NCBI GenBank assembly: GCA_964581605.1
Contig: CAZOPF010000055.1
Coordinates: forward strand, 1 to 36,356
Direction of reading: 5' to 3'
Length of the DNA stretch: 36,356 nt
Origin: CAADGU01 sp964581605
GTDB taxonomy: Bacteria > Chloroflexota > Anaerolineae > Promineifilales > Promineifilaceae
The position numbers and the translations under genes are program-made. The notes beneath the pieces are model-generated. The model saw nothing but the letters and a program-made list of their open reading frames with translations. It did no database searches and had not been told where the DNA came from. Positions 15,451 through 22,907 of this stretch are shown here, piece after piece. Every line of letters starts with the position of its first letter. Position 1 is the stretch's first letter.

Positions 15451-16294
15451 CTATCTCCATAAACCCATTATAAGCAGGGGGCGCATTTTTGTGATCGTCA
15501 ATCTCCCACGTTTTGCGCCAGAGGGAGTACGCGCCGTCAATTTTGATTGTCTCGCCGCTGATGTAGGCGGCGGCGGGGGAGAGCAGAAAGACAATGGCGG
15601 CGGCCGTTTCGCTTTCTGTCCCCATGCGTTTGAAGGGGATGTCTTTGACAACCTGGGGCAGCAGTTCTTTCTTGACGTATTCAGGGTATTTGTCCAGGCC
15701 GCTGGAATCAATGACGCCAGGGGCGACGGCATTGATGCGCACACCGGAACGCGCCCATTCAACGGCTAATGTTTTGGTGAGGTTTTCCACGCCAGCGCGG
15801 GCGGCGGCGGAATGGGCCATGCCGGGATAACCACGCCACTGGTCAATGAGCATGTTCACGATGCCGCCGCCGTGTTGGCCCATATACTGGTTGTATGCTT
15901 CGCGGCACATGAGGAAGGTGCCGGTGAGGTTGGTCTCGACAACGGCCGTGAACCCCTTCAACGTAATCATCTCCGCCGGGCTGAGGAATTGGCCGCCGGC
16001 ATTGTTCACCAGCCCATGTACGGCCCCCCGTTCGGCCAATACCTGGGCAAACAGGTTTTGTACCTGGGTTTCCTCGCGGATGTTGCAAACGACGGCCGTG
16101 ACGCGGCCCCCACTCTGGTCAATTTCCTGGCGCACCGTTTCCAGCTTGTCGGGGTCGCGCCCGGCAATGACCACATGCGCCCCCAACGAGGCCAATTCGT
16201 GGGCGGTGGCGCGGCCGATGCCGCTGCCGCCGCCGGTGACAATGATGGTTTGCCCGGCAAATAAATCGGGGCGGAAAATGGAGTGGTAGGTCAT
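15434..16294 (-). CDS. SDR oxidoreductase, trans-2-enoyl-CoA reductase (PECR)-like
   Basis: A 286-residue SDR. The NADP-binding loop TGGGSGIG is at residues 20-27 and NNAG at ~96-99. The classical YxxxK is absent: the region reads AHSAAARAGVENLTKTLAVEWA, as in peroxisomal trans-2-enoyl-CoA reductase and 2,4-dienoyl-CoA reductase types. The C-terminus (INAVAPGVI, FLLSPAAAYISGE, IDGAYSLWRKTWEIDDH) also follows PECR closely. It would reduce the double bond of 2-enoyl-CoA using NADPH. Its 3' end overlaps mntA by 17 nt. A PECR-like and an HACL/ILVBL-like gene in one run suggest acyl-CoA chain metabolism. Confidence 0.85.
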   Translation of the reverse strand: MTYHSIFRPDLFAGQTIIVTGGGSGIGRATAHELASLGAHVVIAGRDPDKLETVRQEIDQSGGRVTAVVCNIREETQVQNLFAQVLAERGAVHGLVNNAGGQFLSPAEMITLKGFTAVVETNLTGTFLMCREAYNQYMGQHGGGIVNMLIDQWRGYPGMAHSAAARAGVENLTKTLAVEWARSGVRINAVAPGVIDSSGLDKYPEYVKKELLPQVVKDIPFKRMGTESETAAAIVFLLSPAAAYISGETIKIDGAYSLWRKTWEIDDHKNAPPAYNGFMEIDDGQI

Positions 16295-16308
16295 AATTCC
16301 TCGTCAAT

Positions 16309-16668
16309 TTAGGAGAGTGGAGATTGGTTATCCCCGGTTGGCGATGTTTGGGTTGGAGTGGTTTTGTCTACGGCCGTTTTGCCTGTGGCGGCCGCTTCAA
16401 TAGCTGATACTTCTACAGCCACTTCCATGGCCACTTCTGTAGCCACTCCCATAGCCACTTCCGTAGCCACTTCCGTGACCACCTCCGTGGCCACTTCCTT
16501 CATTTCTTTTTTGCGCAAACGGCGCGGCGCACCTGGCTCAATTCTGATCTCAGCCAGTTTAAGGATAAAGCTGGATAACAAACCCAGGCCAATGAAGATG
16601 TAAAGAGTGGTAAACAGTTTGGTAAATGGTTGCGTGGGAGAAAGGTCGCCGTACCCGACGGTAGCCAG
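16309..16668 (-). CDS. Potassium channel, C-terminal fragment (5' part lost in gap)
   Basis: About 119 residues remain. They start inside the pore loop with the K+ selectivity filter TVGYGDLSP, continue into the last transmembrane helix (LFTTLYIFIGLGLLSSFILKLA) and end in a cytoplasmic tail. This is a two-TM or related voltage-independent ion-channel domain. The tail carries about eight degenerate ATEV/AMEV tetrapeptides encoded by a 12-bp tandem repeat (about 16405-16505). The first helix and start codon lie in the 100-N gap. It must not be fused to the MazG-like gene across the gap. It ends 14 bp upstream of the SDR start. Confidence 0.85.
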   Translation of the reverse strand: MATVGYGDLSPTQPFTKLFTTLYIFIGLGLLSSFILKLAEIRIEPGAPRRLRKKEMKEVATEVVTEVATEVAMGVATEVAMEVAVEVSAIEAAATGKTAVDKTTPTQTSPTGDNQSPLS

Positions 16669-16768
16669 NNNNNNNNNNNNNNNNNNNNNNNNNNNNNNNN
16701 NNNNNNNNNNNNNNNNNNNNNNNNNNNNNNNNNNNNNNNNNNNNNNNNNNNNNNNNNNNNNNNNNNNN
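16669..16768. other. Assembly gap (100 N)
   Basis: Exactly 100 N. It hides the last few residues of the MazG-like protein and the start and first helix of the K+ channel. Confidence 0.98.
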
Positions 16769-17130
16769 GCGGGCTGCCAGCCCGCGGGTTTGAGCAGTTT
16801 GCCATCGGCGCGGCGGGGGCCACCCAATTTTTCCATGTTGGCGCGGTGAACTTCGGCGTAGACGGCGTCGGCGTTGATGCCCAGGGTGGCAAAGGTGCCG
16901 TAGATGACGTAGAGCAGGTCGGCCAGTTCATGGGCCAGGGGGGCCAGCTCTACGGCCGTGCTTATCTCACCATTTAGCGCCGCAAAGGCTTCCATCACTT
17001 CCCGATACTCCTCCTGGATGAGGGTGCGCCGCAGCGTCAGCGTGTCTGGGTGGGGGATGGTGGGGATGGCAGGGGTACTTTCCAGGGCGGCATGAAAATC
17101 TACGATCTTTTCAAAATTAGTTTGTGGCAT
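16769..17130 (-). CDS. MazG-like / phosphoribosyl-ATP-pyrophosphohydrolase-like protein (3' end in gap)
   Basis: About 120 residues, truncated by the gap near its natural end (GKLLKPAGWQP). The all-alpha NTP pyrophosphohydrolase metal-binding pattern is visible as EEYREVMEAF and HELADLLYVIYG, with HRANMEKLGG later. Such enzymes remove pyrophosphate from non-canonical nucleoside triphosphates or related nucleotides. The start at 17130 has GAGG 7 nt upstream and lies inside the 3' end of the HAD gene (14-nt overlap). A palindrome GCGGGCTGCCAGCCCGC sits right at the gap edge. Confidence 0.82.
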
Positions 17131-17782
17131 AGAAAACCTCGGTGATGAGTTGGGACAAAGGCATATCGGCCAGAGAAGAAAGGCGGTAATCGGCCAGGGA
17201 GAAGTCCAGCATGTGGGTCATGTTGTTGGGCACGGCCGTGACCCATACCCCCGCCACCTTTGCCGCCCGTACGCCATTAAGCGAGTCTTCCAATGCCAGC
17301 GTCCGGTTGGCGGCTACCCCCAACTGTGCCAGCACAAAATGGTAGACGGCTGGGTCCGGTTTGGGGCAGTCACCCACATCATCGCGGCAGGCGACGGCCG
17401 TGAAAAAAGGGGCAATTCCCAACTGCTGTAAATGCTCATCTACCCAACTGTGGCGAGAACTGGAAGCCAGGCCAATATGCAGCCCCATTTCACGAGCAGC
17501 CTGCAAATAAGCCATTACGCCGGGCATGATGCTCTCCTGGGTTAACAATTCCCGGTCACGCTGACGGCGTTGGCTTTCCAGCGTGTGCCGGTCAACGGGT
17601 TGGCCGATGTGCGCTTCCAGATGGGCATAGGGGTCAAAATAGGTTGAGCCAATGTTTTGCTGCCATTCTGAGAGTGGAAAGGGTTGGCCGTAAGCCGTAA
17701 ATATCTCTTGCCAGGAGAGATACTCGGTGAATTCCGTGTTCAAAATCAGGCCGTCAAAGTCAAAAAGGAGTGCTTCTATCAT
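17117..17782 (-). CDS. HAD-superfamily hydrolase, beta-phosphoglucomutase-like
   Basis: A 221-residue HAD phosphatase/phosphomutase. Motif I DFDGLILNTE has nucleophile Asp8 and general acid Asp10, motif II is LASSS, motif III is PKPDPAVY and motif IV is ALEDSLNGVRAA. The helical cap between motifs I and II fits the subfamily I (beta-phosphoglucomutase / phosphoglycolate phosphatase-like) group. The substrate is unknown. It is the first gene of the minus-strand run extending to the TPP enzyme. Confidence 0.9.
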   Translation of the reverse strand: MIEALLFDFDGLILNTEFTEYLSWQEIFTAYGQPFPLSEWQQNIGSTYFDPYAHLEAHIGQPVDRHTLESQRRQRDRELLTQESIMPGVMAYLQAAREMGLHIGLASSSRHSWVDEHLQQLGIAPFFTAVACRDDVGDCPKPDPAVYHFVLAQLGVAANRTLALEDSLNGVRAAKVAGVWVTAVPNNMTHMLDFSLADYRLSSLADMPLSQLITEVFYATN

Positions 17783-17866
17783 CGCGGCAGATTATACCTG
17801 TGTTCGTGGCTGGTGGTTAGTGGCTGGTACTGACAGCAGCAATTCGAACTATGAAATCAATGAACT

Positions 17867-18018
17867 GTAGGGGCGGGACGGCGAGGGTTGAACTGGCTCT
17901 GATAGCGGCCCTTTTGCCCGCGCCGTCTCGCCCCATGTGGCCGCAAAACGGGGTGAGACAGGCGGGAACGACTTCCTTTGTGCAAAACCAAAACGTGGCC
18001 CGCCTGCCCCACCCCTAC
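17867..18018. repeat. GTAGGGGCGGG-type palindromic element
   Basis: About 150 bp, bounded by GTAGGGGCGGGACGG at one end and GCCCCACCCCTAC at the other, with internal pairings such as GGCGGGAACG. The terminal GTAGGGGCGGG word is shared with the repeats at 6841 and 7395, so these look like members of one dispersed MITE/REP-like family. The rest of 17783-18185 holds only a short GTGGCTGGT micro-repeat (about 17808-17830) and no gene that I can support. Confidence 0.75.
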
Positions 18019-18185
18019 GGTTTAGACCATATTTCGCATTGCTGTACTGACAGCCCCCCGCTCTACCGATTTTAGACAGATGAAAATGTGGCGTTTGTTG
18101 TGGCAAGCCGCGGACTTAGCGGGGACTAAGCAGAAAATGAATGGGTTGTATGGTTTTTCACAAGGCGGGTGGGCACAATGGAGCT

Positions 18186-19109
18186 ATGGAAGAGCGACAG
18201 AAGTTGACTCGTTTTGCCTGGCTTTCAATCGTCACGGCCGTCTTCACCATCATCCTGAAAGCCACCGCCTACTGGCTCACCGGGTCGGTGGGGCTGCTGA
18301 GTGATGCGTTGGAGTCGGGCGTGAATCTGGCGACGGCCGTATTTGCCCTGCTCATCCTCACCATCGCCGCCCGCCCGCCTGACGAGGAACATGCCTACGG
18401 CCACAGCAAGGCGGAGTATTTTGCCGGGGGTGTGGAAGGAGGGCTGATTATGGCGGCGGCACTGATCATTGCGGTCACGGCCGTGCCCCGCCTCCTCCAT
18501 CCCCAACCTTTAGAGCAATTAGGGTTAGGGCTGGTCGTTTCGGTCATCGCCGCTGCCGCCAATGGGTTGACGGCGTTCATCTTGTTGCGGGCGGGCCGTC
18601 ATTATCGCTCGCTGACGTTAACGGCGGACGGCCGTCATCTGCTGACCGATGTGTGGACGACGGGTGGGGTACTGTTGGGGCTGGCAGTAGTGGCAGTTAC
18701 CGGCTGGCTGCGTCTGGATGCGCTGATCGCTCTGGCGGTGGCTGCCCAAATCACCTACACCGGTTTTGGTTTGCTGCGGGAGGCGGTGAATGGGCTGATG
18801 GATGTGGCTTTGCCGGAAGAAGAGGTGGCGGAGGTAACGGCCGTGTTGGACAGCTTTCGGGCGCGTGGCATCCAATATCATGCCCTGCGCACCCGCCGCA
18901 GTGGGGCGCTGCGTTTTGTTTCCGTGCATATTCAAGTGCCGGGGGATTGGAGTGTGCAAAAGGGCCATACGCTGCTGGAAGAGATTGAGTGTGAACTGCA
19001 CGGCCGTCTGGCCCCCATCACCATCATCACCCACCTGGAGCCATTAGAAGACCCCGTTTCTTGGGAAGATATTCCGCTCAATCGAGAGTTTAGTGAGGGT
19101 GGCAAGTAG
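18186..19109 (+). CDS. Cation diffusion facilitator (CDF) metal transporter
   Basis: A 307-residue CDF exporter from the ATG at 18186 (MEERQKLTRFAW). Six predicted helices carry the CDF metal-site motifs: SDALESGVNL in TM2, the HAYGHSKAEYFAG loop after TM3, and GRHLLTDVWTTGG in TM5. The cytoplasmic C-terminal domain (RTRRSGALRFVSVHIQVPG, EIECELHG, THLEP) is the ferredoxin-like CDF regulatory fold. It would exchange Zn2+, Fe2+ or another divalent metal for protons; the exact ion is not readable. The 15 codons upstream of 18186 lack protein-like sequence. Confidence 0.93.
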   Translation: MEERQKLTRFAWLSIVTAVFTIILKATAYWLTGSVGLLSDALESGVNLATAVFALLILTIAARPPDEEHAYGHSKAEYFAGGVEGGLIMAAALIIAVTAVPRLLHPQPLEQLGLGLVVSVIAAAANGLTAFILLRAGRHYRSLTLTADGRHLLTDVWTTGGVLLGLAVVAVTGWLRLDALIALAVAAQITYTGFGLLREAVNGLMDVALPEEEVAEVTAVLDSFRARGIQYHALRTRRSGALRFVSVHIQVPGDWSVQKGHTLLEEIECELHGRLAPITIITHLEPLEDPVSWEDIPLNREFSEGGK

Positions 19110-19178
19110 CACGTCGCATGTGGCAGGTGTTCACTTGCCACCTGCCACTTGCCACTTGCTACCTGCCACCTGCTACCA
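19104..19178. repeat. GGCAAGT/GGCAGGT micro-repeat palindrome
   Basis: The TAG stop of the CDF gene is part of the repeat (GGCAAGTAG). The units GGCAGGT and GGCAAGT are complemented by ACTTGCC/ACCTGCC. The family recurs inside the ABC transporter gene at 30511-30545. Confidence 0.88.
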
Positions 19179-19199
19179 AGCAATGTATACTCCCCCCTT

Positions 19200-20552
19200 A
19201 TGAATGTGGTTCTCCTCTCCACCTATGATCTGGGACATCAACCATTTGGCCTGGCTTCGCCGGCCGCCTGGCTGCAAGAGGCCGGGGCAAATGTGACCTG
19301 TGTGGATGTGACCATTCAGCCGTTGTCTGAGGCTATTCCTGATCTTAAAGCTGCCCATCTGATTGCCCTGTATTTGCCCATGCACACCGCCACCCGGCTG
19401 GCGGTGGCTCTGCTGCCCCGCCTGCGACGGCTGAACCCCACCGCCCATCTGTGCGCCTATGGCCTTTATGCCCCCATGAATGAACATTATCTGCGCCAAC
19501 AGGGTGTGCAGACGATTCTGGGTGGGGAATTTGAGCAGGGGTTGGTGGATTTGGTGGCGGCGCTGGCCGAGATGCGGCCAATTAAACTGCCGCCAGTTTC
19601 ATTGGCGCGGCAGCAGTTTCGCCTGCCCGCCCGCGCCGGGCTGCCCGGTCTGGAACATTATGCACATTTACAGTTAGACGGGGCAGCGAAAAAAGTGGTG
19701 GGATATACGGAGGTGTCGCGGGGCTGCAAACATCTGTGCCGCCATTGCCCGGTGGTGCCGGTGTATCACGGCCGTTTCCGCATTGTGCAGCCAGAAATTG
19801 TGTTGGCCGATATTCGGCAGCAGGTGGTGGCAGGGGCGCAGCACATTACCTTTGGCGATCCGGACTTTTTCAATGGCCCTACTCATGCCCTGCGCATTAT
19901 CCAGGCCATGCACCAGGAATTTCCCCATATCACTTATGATGTGGTGATCAAGATTGAACATTTACGGCATCATGCCGATTTGCTGCCGGTGCTGCGGCAG
20001 ACGGGCTGCCTGTTTATTACCAGTGCGGTGGAGTCGCTGGATGACCACATTTTGCAGATTTTTGATAAGCGGCACACCCGCGCCGACTTTTTACAGGCGT
20101 TGGCTCTGTGCCAGGCAGCCGATTTGTTATTGGTTCCCACTTTTGTGGCCTTTACACCCTGGACGACGTTGCCAAGTTATGTGGCTTTTCTGGCAGAAAT
20201 TGAAGCGTGGGGGCTGGTGGAGCAGGTGTCGCCCATTCAACTGGCGATCCGCTTGTTGATTCCGGCGGGGTCGAAGTTGTTGGAGTTGGCGGCGGTGCGG
20301 GGGTTGGTACGGCCGTTTGACCCGACTGCCCTGGTTTACCCCTGGTCCCACCCCGATCCACAGGTGGATGCTTTGTACGAAGCGGTGTTTGCGCAGGTGA
20401 AAGCCAGCCAAAATGCCGGTGAATCGCGCCGGTTGACCTTTGAGCGTATCTGGCAGATGGCGACGGCCGTGTTGCCCACCACCGACATCCCCGCCCGCAC
20501 CCTTTTCCCAGAGCCGGTATTTGTGCCCACACTCAGCGAAGAGTGGTACTGA
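19200..20552 (+). CDS. Radical SAM protein with N-terminal B12-binding-like domain
   Basis: A 450-residue protein. Residues 1-150 form a cobalamin-binding-like Rossmann domain (MNVVLLSTYDLGHQPFGLAS, HLIALYLPMHTATRLA, HLCAYGLYAP). The radical SAM core follows with the cluster motif CKHLCRHC (CxxxCxxC) near residue 178, then ITFGDPDFFNG and FITSAVESLDDHIL. The C-terminal part contains THLPS-like WTTLPSYV and PIQLAIRLLIPAGS. It belongs to the B12-binding radical SAM group (methyltransferases, cyclases); the reaction cannot be named. The start lacks a Shine-Dalgarno; TATACT (19186-19191) lies 9 nt upstream, suggesting leaderless transcription. Confidence 0.88.
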   Translation: MNVVLLSTYDLGHQPFGLASPAAWLQEAGANVTCVDVTIQPLSEAIPDLKAAHLIALYLPMHTATRLAVALLPRLRRLNPTAHLCAYGLYAPMNEHYLRQQGVQTILGGEFEQGLVDLVAALAEMRPIKLPPVSLARQQFRLPARAGLPGLEHYAHLQLDGAAKKVVGYTEVSRGCKHLCRHCPVVPVYHGRFRIVQPEIVLADIRQQVVAGAQHITFGDPDFFNGPTHALRIIQAMHQEFPHITYDVVIKIEHLRHHADLLPVLRQTGCLFITSAVESLDDHILQIFDKRHTRADFLQALALCQAADLLLVPTFVAFTPWTTLPSYVAFLAEIEAWGLVEQVSPIQLAIRLLIPAGSKLLELAAVRGLVRPFDPTALVYPWSHPDPQVDALYEAVFAQVKASQNAGESRRLTFERIWQMATAVLPTTDIPARTLFPEPVFVPTLSEEWY

Positions 20553-20612
20553 TGTGCCGAACCATTTGCGGAGCAGTTTGCTTCCGACTTCGTCTGAAAA
20601 TAGAGTAAACAG

Positions 20613-21851
20613 ATGACGACTCTGCGTACCCTCACCCGCCAGGAAGCACGCCGCCTGGCCATCAGCCGCCAACATCTGGACGGCCAACCGGCGCCTGCCT
20701 TGCTCGACCTCATCCGCGACCTGGGCTGTGTGCAGCTAGACCCCATCCGCCATGTGGAACGCACCCATTTGCTGGTGCTGTGGAGCCGCCTGGGGGCTTT
20801 CGACGAGGCCGAATTAGAAAGGCTACGCTGGCAAGATCGCACCTTATTTGAGTATTGGGCACATGCCGCCTCCCTTGTTCTCACGGAGGATTACCCGGTT
20901 CACCGCTGGCATATGGATTTGCTGCATGAAGACAGTGGTTCCCGGCTGGCACGTGATTGGAAAAACTGGTTTAACCAGGATGCAGAGATAATGTACCCAC
21001 TGCATGACTATATTCTGGCCCAATTAAAACAGAATGGCCCCATGCTTTCGCGCCAGTTTGAGGAAGAAGCAAGCAAATTTTCATCACGCTGGTATAACGG
21101 CCGTTATGTGCCGCGCATTCTGGATTATCTGTGGACAAAGGGGGAGGTGATGGTCTACGGCCGTCCCGGAAACCAACGGCTGTGGGGGCTGGCCGATGCT
21201 TTTTGGCCTGATTGGACGCCGATAAACAAATGGACGGCCGAACAAGTTACCACCGCTGCCGCCCAAAAATCGCTGCGTGCTCTGGGTGTAGCAACACCGA
21301 CACAGATCAAATGGCATTTCACCCGCCAGGCATATCCTCAACTGCCAGCCACCCTCAAAACTTTAGTCAAAGAGGGAATCATCGAAAAGGTACAAATTTT
21401 GGAAAACGGCCAGCCGCTTAAAGGTGATTGGTATATTCACCGGGCGGATGTTCCTTTGTTAGAAGCGATACAAAGCGGCCGTTGGCGGCCGCGCACCGTT
21501 TTGCTCTCCCCCTTTGATAACCTCATCTGCGACCGTGACCGCACAGAACTGCTCTGGGATTTTTTCTACCGCATTGAAATTTACGTACCGGCCGCCAAAC
21601 GAGAGTATGGTTATTACGTGCTGCCCATTTTGCACGGCGATGCCCTCATCGGCCGTGTGGATTCTAAAATGGATCGCCAGACCAAAACCTGGCACATCCA
21701 CAACATCTATGCCCAACCAGACGCACCGGCAGATGCTGAAACAGTAACGGCCGTAGGCGCGGCCGTTCGCCATCTTGCCAATTGCCTGGGTGCAACCCAA
21801 ATCAACTGGGGACAGGTTCCTTCCGCCTGGGCTGCCCTGTTCCAAACTTGA
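20613..21851 (+). CDS. YcaQ/AlkX-type winged-helix DNA glycosylase
   Basis: A 412-residue member of the HTH_42 (AlkZ/YcaQ) superfamily of winged-helix DNA glycosylases. The catalytic loop CVQLDPI near residues 39-45 has the Q-L-D triad position (Gln41, Asp43) typical of the YcaQ (AlkX) branch rather than the QxQ of AlkZ. YcaQ unhooks interstrand crosslinks and removes bulky alkylpurines. Further family marks are FEYWAHAASL, GEVMVYGRPGNQRLWGL, LLSPFDNLICDRDR and YYVLPILHGDALIGRVDSK. Proximity to recA fits a repair role, though the two need not be co-regulated. Confidence 0.9.
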   Translation: MTTLRTLTRQEARRLAISRQHLDGQPAPALLDLIRDLGCVQLDPIRHVERTHLLVLWSRLGAFDEAELERLRWQDRTLFEYWAHAASLVLTEDYPVHRWHMDLLHEDSGSRLARDWKNWFNQDAEIMYPLHDYILAQLKQNGPMLSRQFEEEASKFSSRWYNGRYVPRILDYLWTKGEVMVYGRPGNQRLWGLADAFWPDWTPINKWTAEQVTTAAAQKSLRALGVATPTQIKWHFTRQAYPQLPATLKTLVKEGIIEKVQILENGQPLKGDWYIHRADVPLLEAIQSGRWRPRTVLLSPFDNLICDRDRTELLWDFFYRIEIYVPAAKREYGYYVLPILHGDALIGRVDSKMDRQTKTWHIHNIYAQPDAPADAETVTAVGAAVRHLANCLGATQINWGQVPSAWAALFQT

Positions 21852-21862
21852 TAGCACCTCTG

Positions 21863-22840
21863 ATGAAAGAGACCACCACTGCAACCTCATACCTCGATAC
21901 ACCTTGGGGCTGGCTTACTATCGCCCTGGCGTCCCAAATCGGTTGGGGCGCCTATCCCGTCCTGCTGCGTTATCTGCAAACCGTCAGCAGTCTGCCGGGT
22001 CTCTCATTGCTGGCCATGGGTAATCTGGCAGTTCTATTGATAGCGGCCGTCATCATTCTGCCGCGTGTAGACAGGCATATTTTCCGCCTGCGTATCGTCT
22101 GGCTTTTTGGGCTGATGGTGGTCTTGCGCGGCATCACCAACTTATTGGCAACTCGCTACACGCTTGCTGTCTATGCGCAGATGATTTATTTGATGACCCC
22201 CTTCCTGGTGGCGCTGCTCAGTCGAGTTGTCCTGAAAGAGCATCTGCCCCGCCACACCATGAAAGCGCTGATCATCGCCCTGGTGGGGGCCCTATTTATA
22301 GTTAGTGGTGATTGGGGAGATACGGCCGTTTCCACCCATCGCCACGACCTGTGGGGCATCTTCTTTGCCATTCTCAGCACCATTTCACTGGCATTTTATA
22401 TGATTGTCACCCGGCGCACCGCCTCCATGCAAACCGCCGGTGAACGTGCTTCTGGCGAGGGGTTGTTGTTGGTACATCTGGTTTCCCTTTTTGCTTTTTC
22501 CATGGTTGCCAGTCTGCTGATCGGCGAAGATTGGAGCCAATGGCAAGGTTTGGCAATCCAGGATTGGATCGTTTTTAGTGGTCTTAGTTTAGGTGTGCTG
22601 TTAGGTGCTAATTTAGGGCAGATTCGTTCGATCCAACATTTAGGAGCGCCACTGGTGAGCAGCTTAATGGCTATCCGGCTGGTAAGCGCCCTCCTCTTTG
22701 CCGGATTGCTGCTAGGTGAACGGTTGACCTCGCCCTGGCAGTTTGTTGGGGCGGCGATCATCATCATCACGATCACCTGGTATTTACGGCAACCCCCGGA
22801 CCGAACATATGTTCCAAAAACAACCACAGATGTTGACTGA
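21863..22840 (+). CDS. DMT-superfamily (EamA) transporter
   Basis: A 325-residue protein with about ten hydrophobic helices in two EamA repeats (WGWLTIALASQIGWGAYPVL, MTPFLVALLSRVVLKEHL; LWGIFFAILSTISLAFYMI, MAIRLVSALLFAGLLLGERL). The signature 'KE' and 'GE' helix ends are present. The substrate is unknown. The ATG at 21863 lies 11 bp after the glycosylase stop, so the two are probably co-transcribed. The last codons contain a perfect LexA-type box and the start of the recA promoter, so the recA control region overlaps this gene's 3' end. Confidence 0.9.
   Translation: MKETTTATSYLDTPWGWLTIALASQIGWGAYPVLLRYLQTVSSLPGLSLLAMGNLAVLLIAAVIILPRVDRHIFRLRIVWLFGLMVVLRGITNLLATRYTLAVYAQMIYLMTPFLVALLSRVVLKEHLPRHTMKALIIALVGALFIVSGDWGDTAVSTHRHDLWGIFFAILSTISLAFYMIVTRRTASMQTAGERASGEGLLLVHLVSLFAFSMVASLLIGEDWSQWQGLAIQDWIVFSGLSLGVLLGANLGQIRSIQHLGAPLVSSLMAIRLVSALLFAGLLLGERLTSPWQFVGAAIIIITITWYLRQPPDRTYVPKTTTDVD
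22802..22815. promoter_or_regulatory. LexA (SOS) box, perfect Gram-positive type
   Basis: CGAACATATGTTCC matches the Bacillus-type LexA consensus CGAACRNRYGTTYC at every position. It is centred about 27 bp upstream of the recA -35 hexamer, inside the end of the transporter gene. Confidence 0.8.
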
Positions 22841-22861
22841 ATAGAACATTCGTGCTAGAAT
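22833..22861 (+). promoter_or_regulatory. recA promoter with a second LexA-like site in the spacer
   Basis: TTGACT (22833-22838), a 17-bp spacer, then TAGAAT (22856-22861). The spacer contains GAACATTCGTGC (22844-22855), which differs from GAACnnnnGTTC at one base. Bound LexA would block polymerase. The ATG at 22908 follows after AAGGAGA. Confidence 0.8.
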
Positions 22862-22907
22862 TCTGGCATTATTTCCGCAACTAACCAGCCAATAAGGAGA
22901 CAATCTC

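Noticed and set aside
15434..16294. Inactive SDR because the YxxxK motif is missing
   Set aside because: Enoyl-CoA reductases of the PECR/DECR type normally lack a classical YxxxK, and the rest of the sequence follows that family.
16309..17130. A fusion of a MazG-like domain with a K+ channel
   Set aside because: The apparent fusion reads through 100 N of unknown true length; the two halves are unrelated families and each is cut at the gap.
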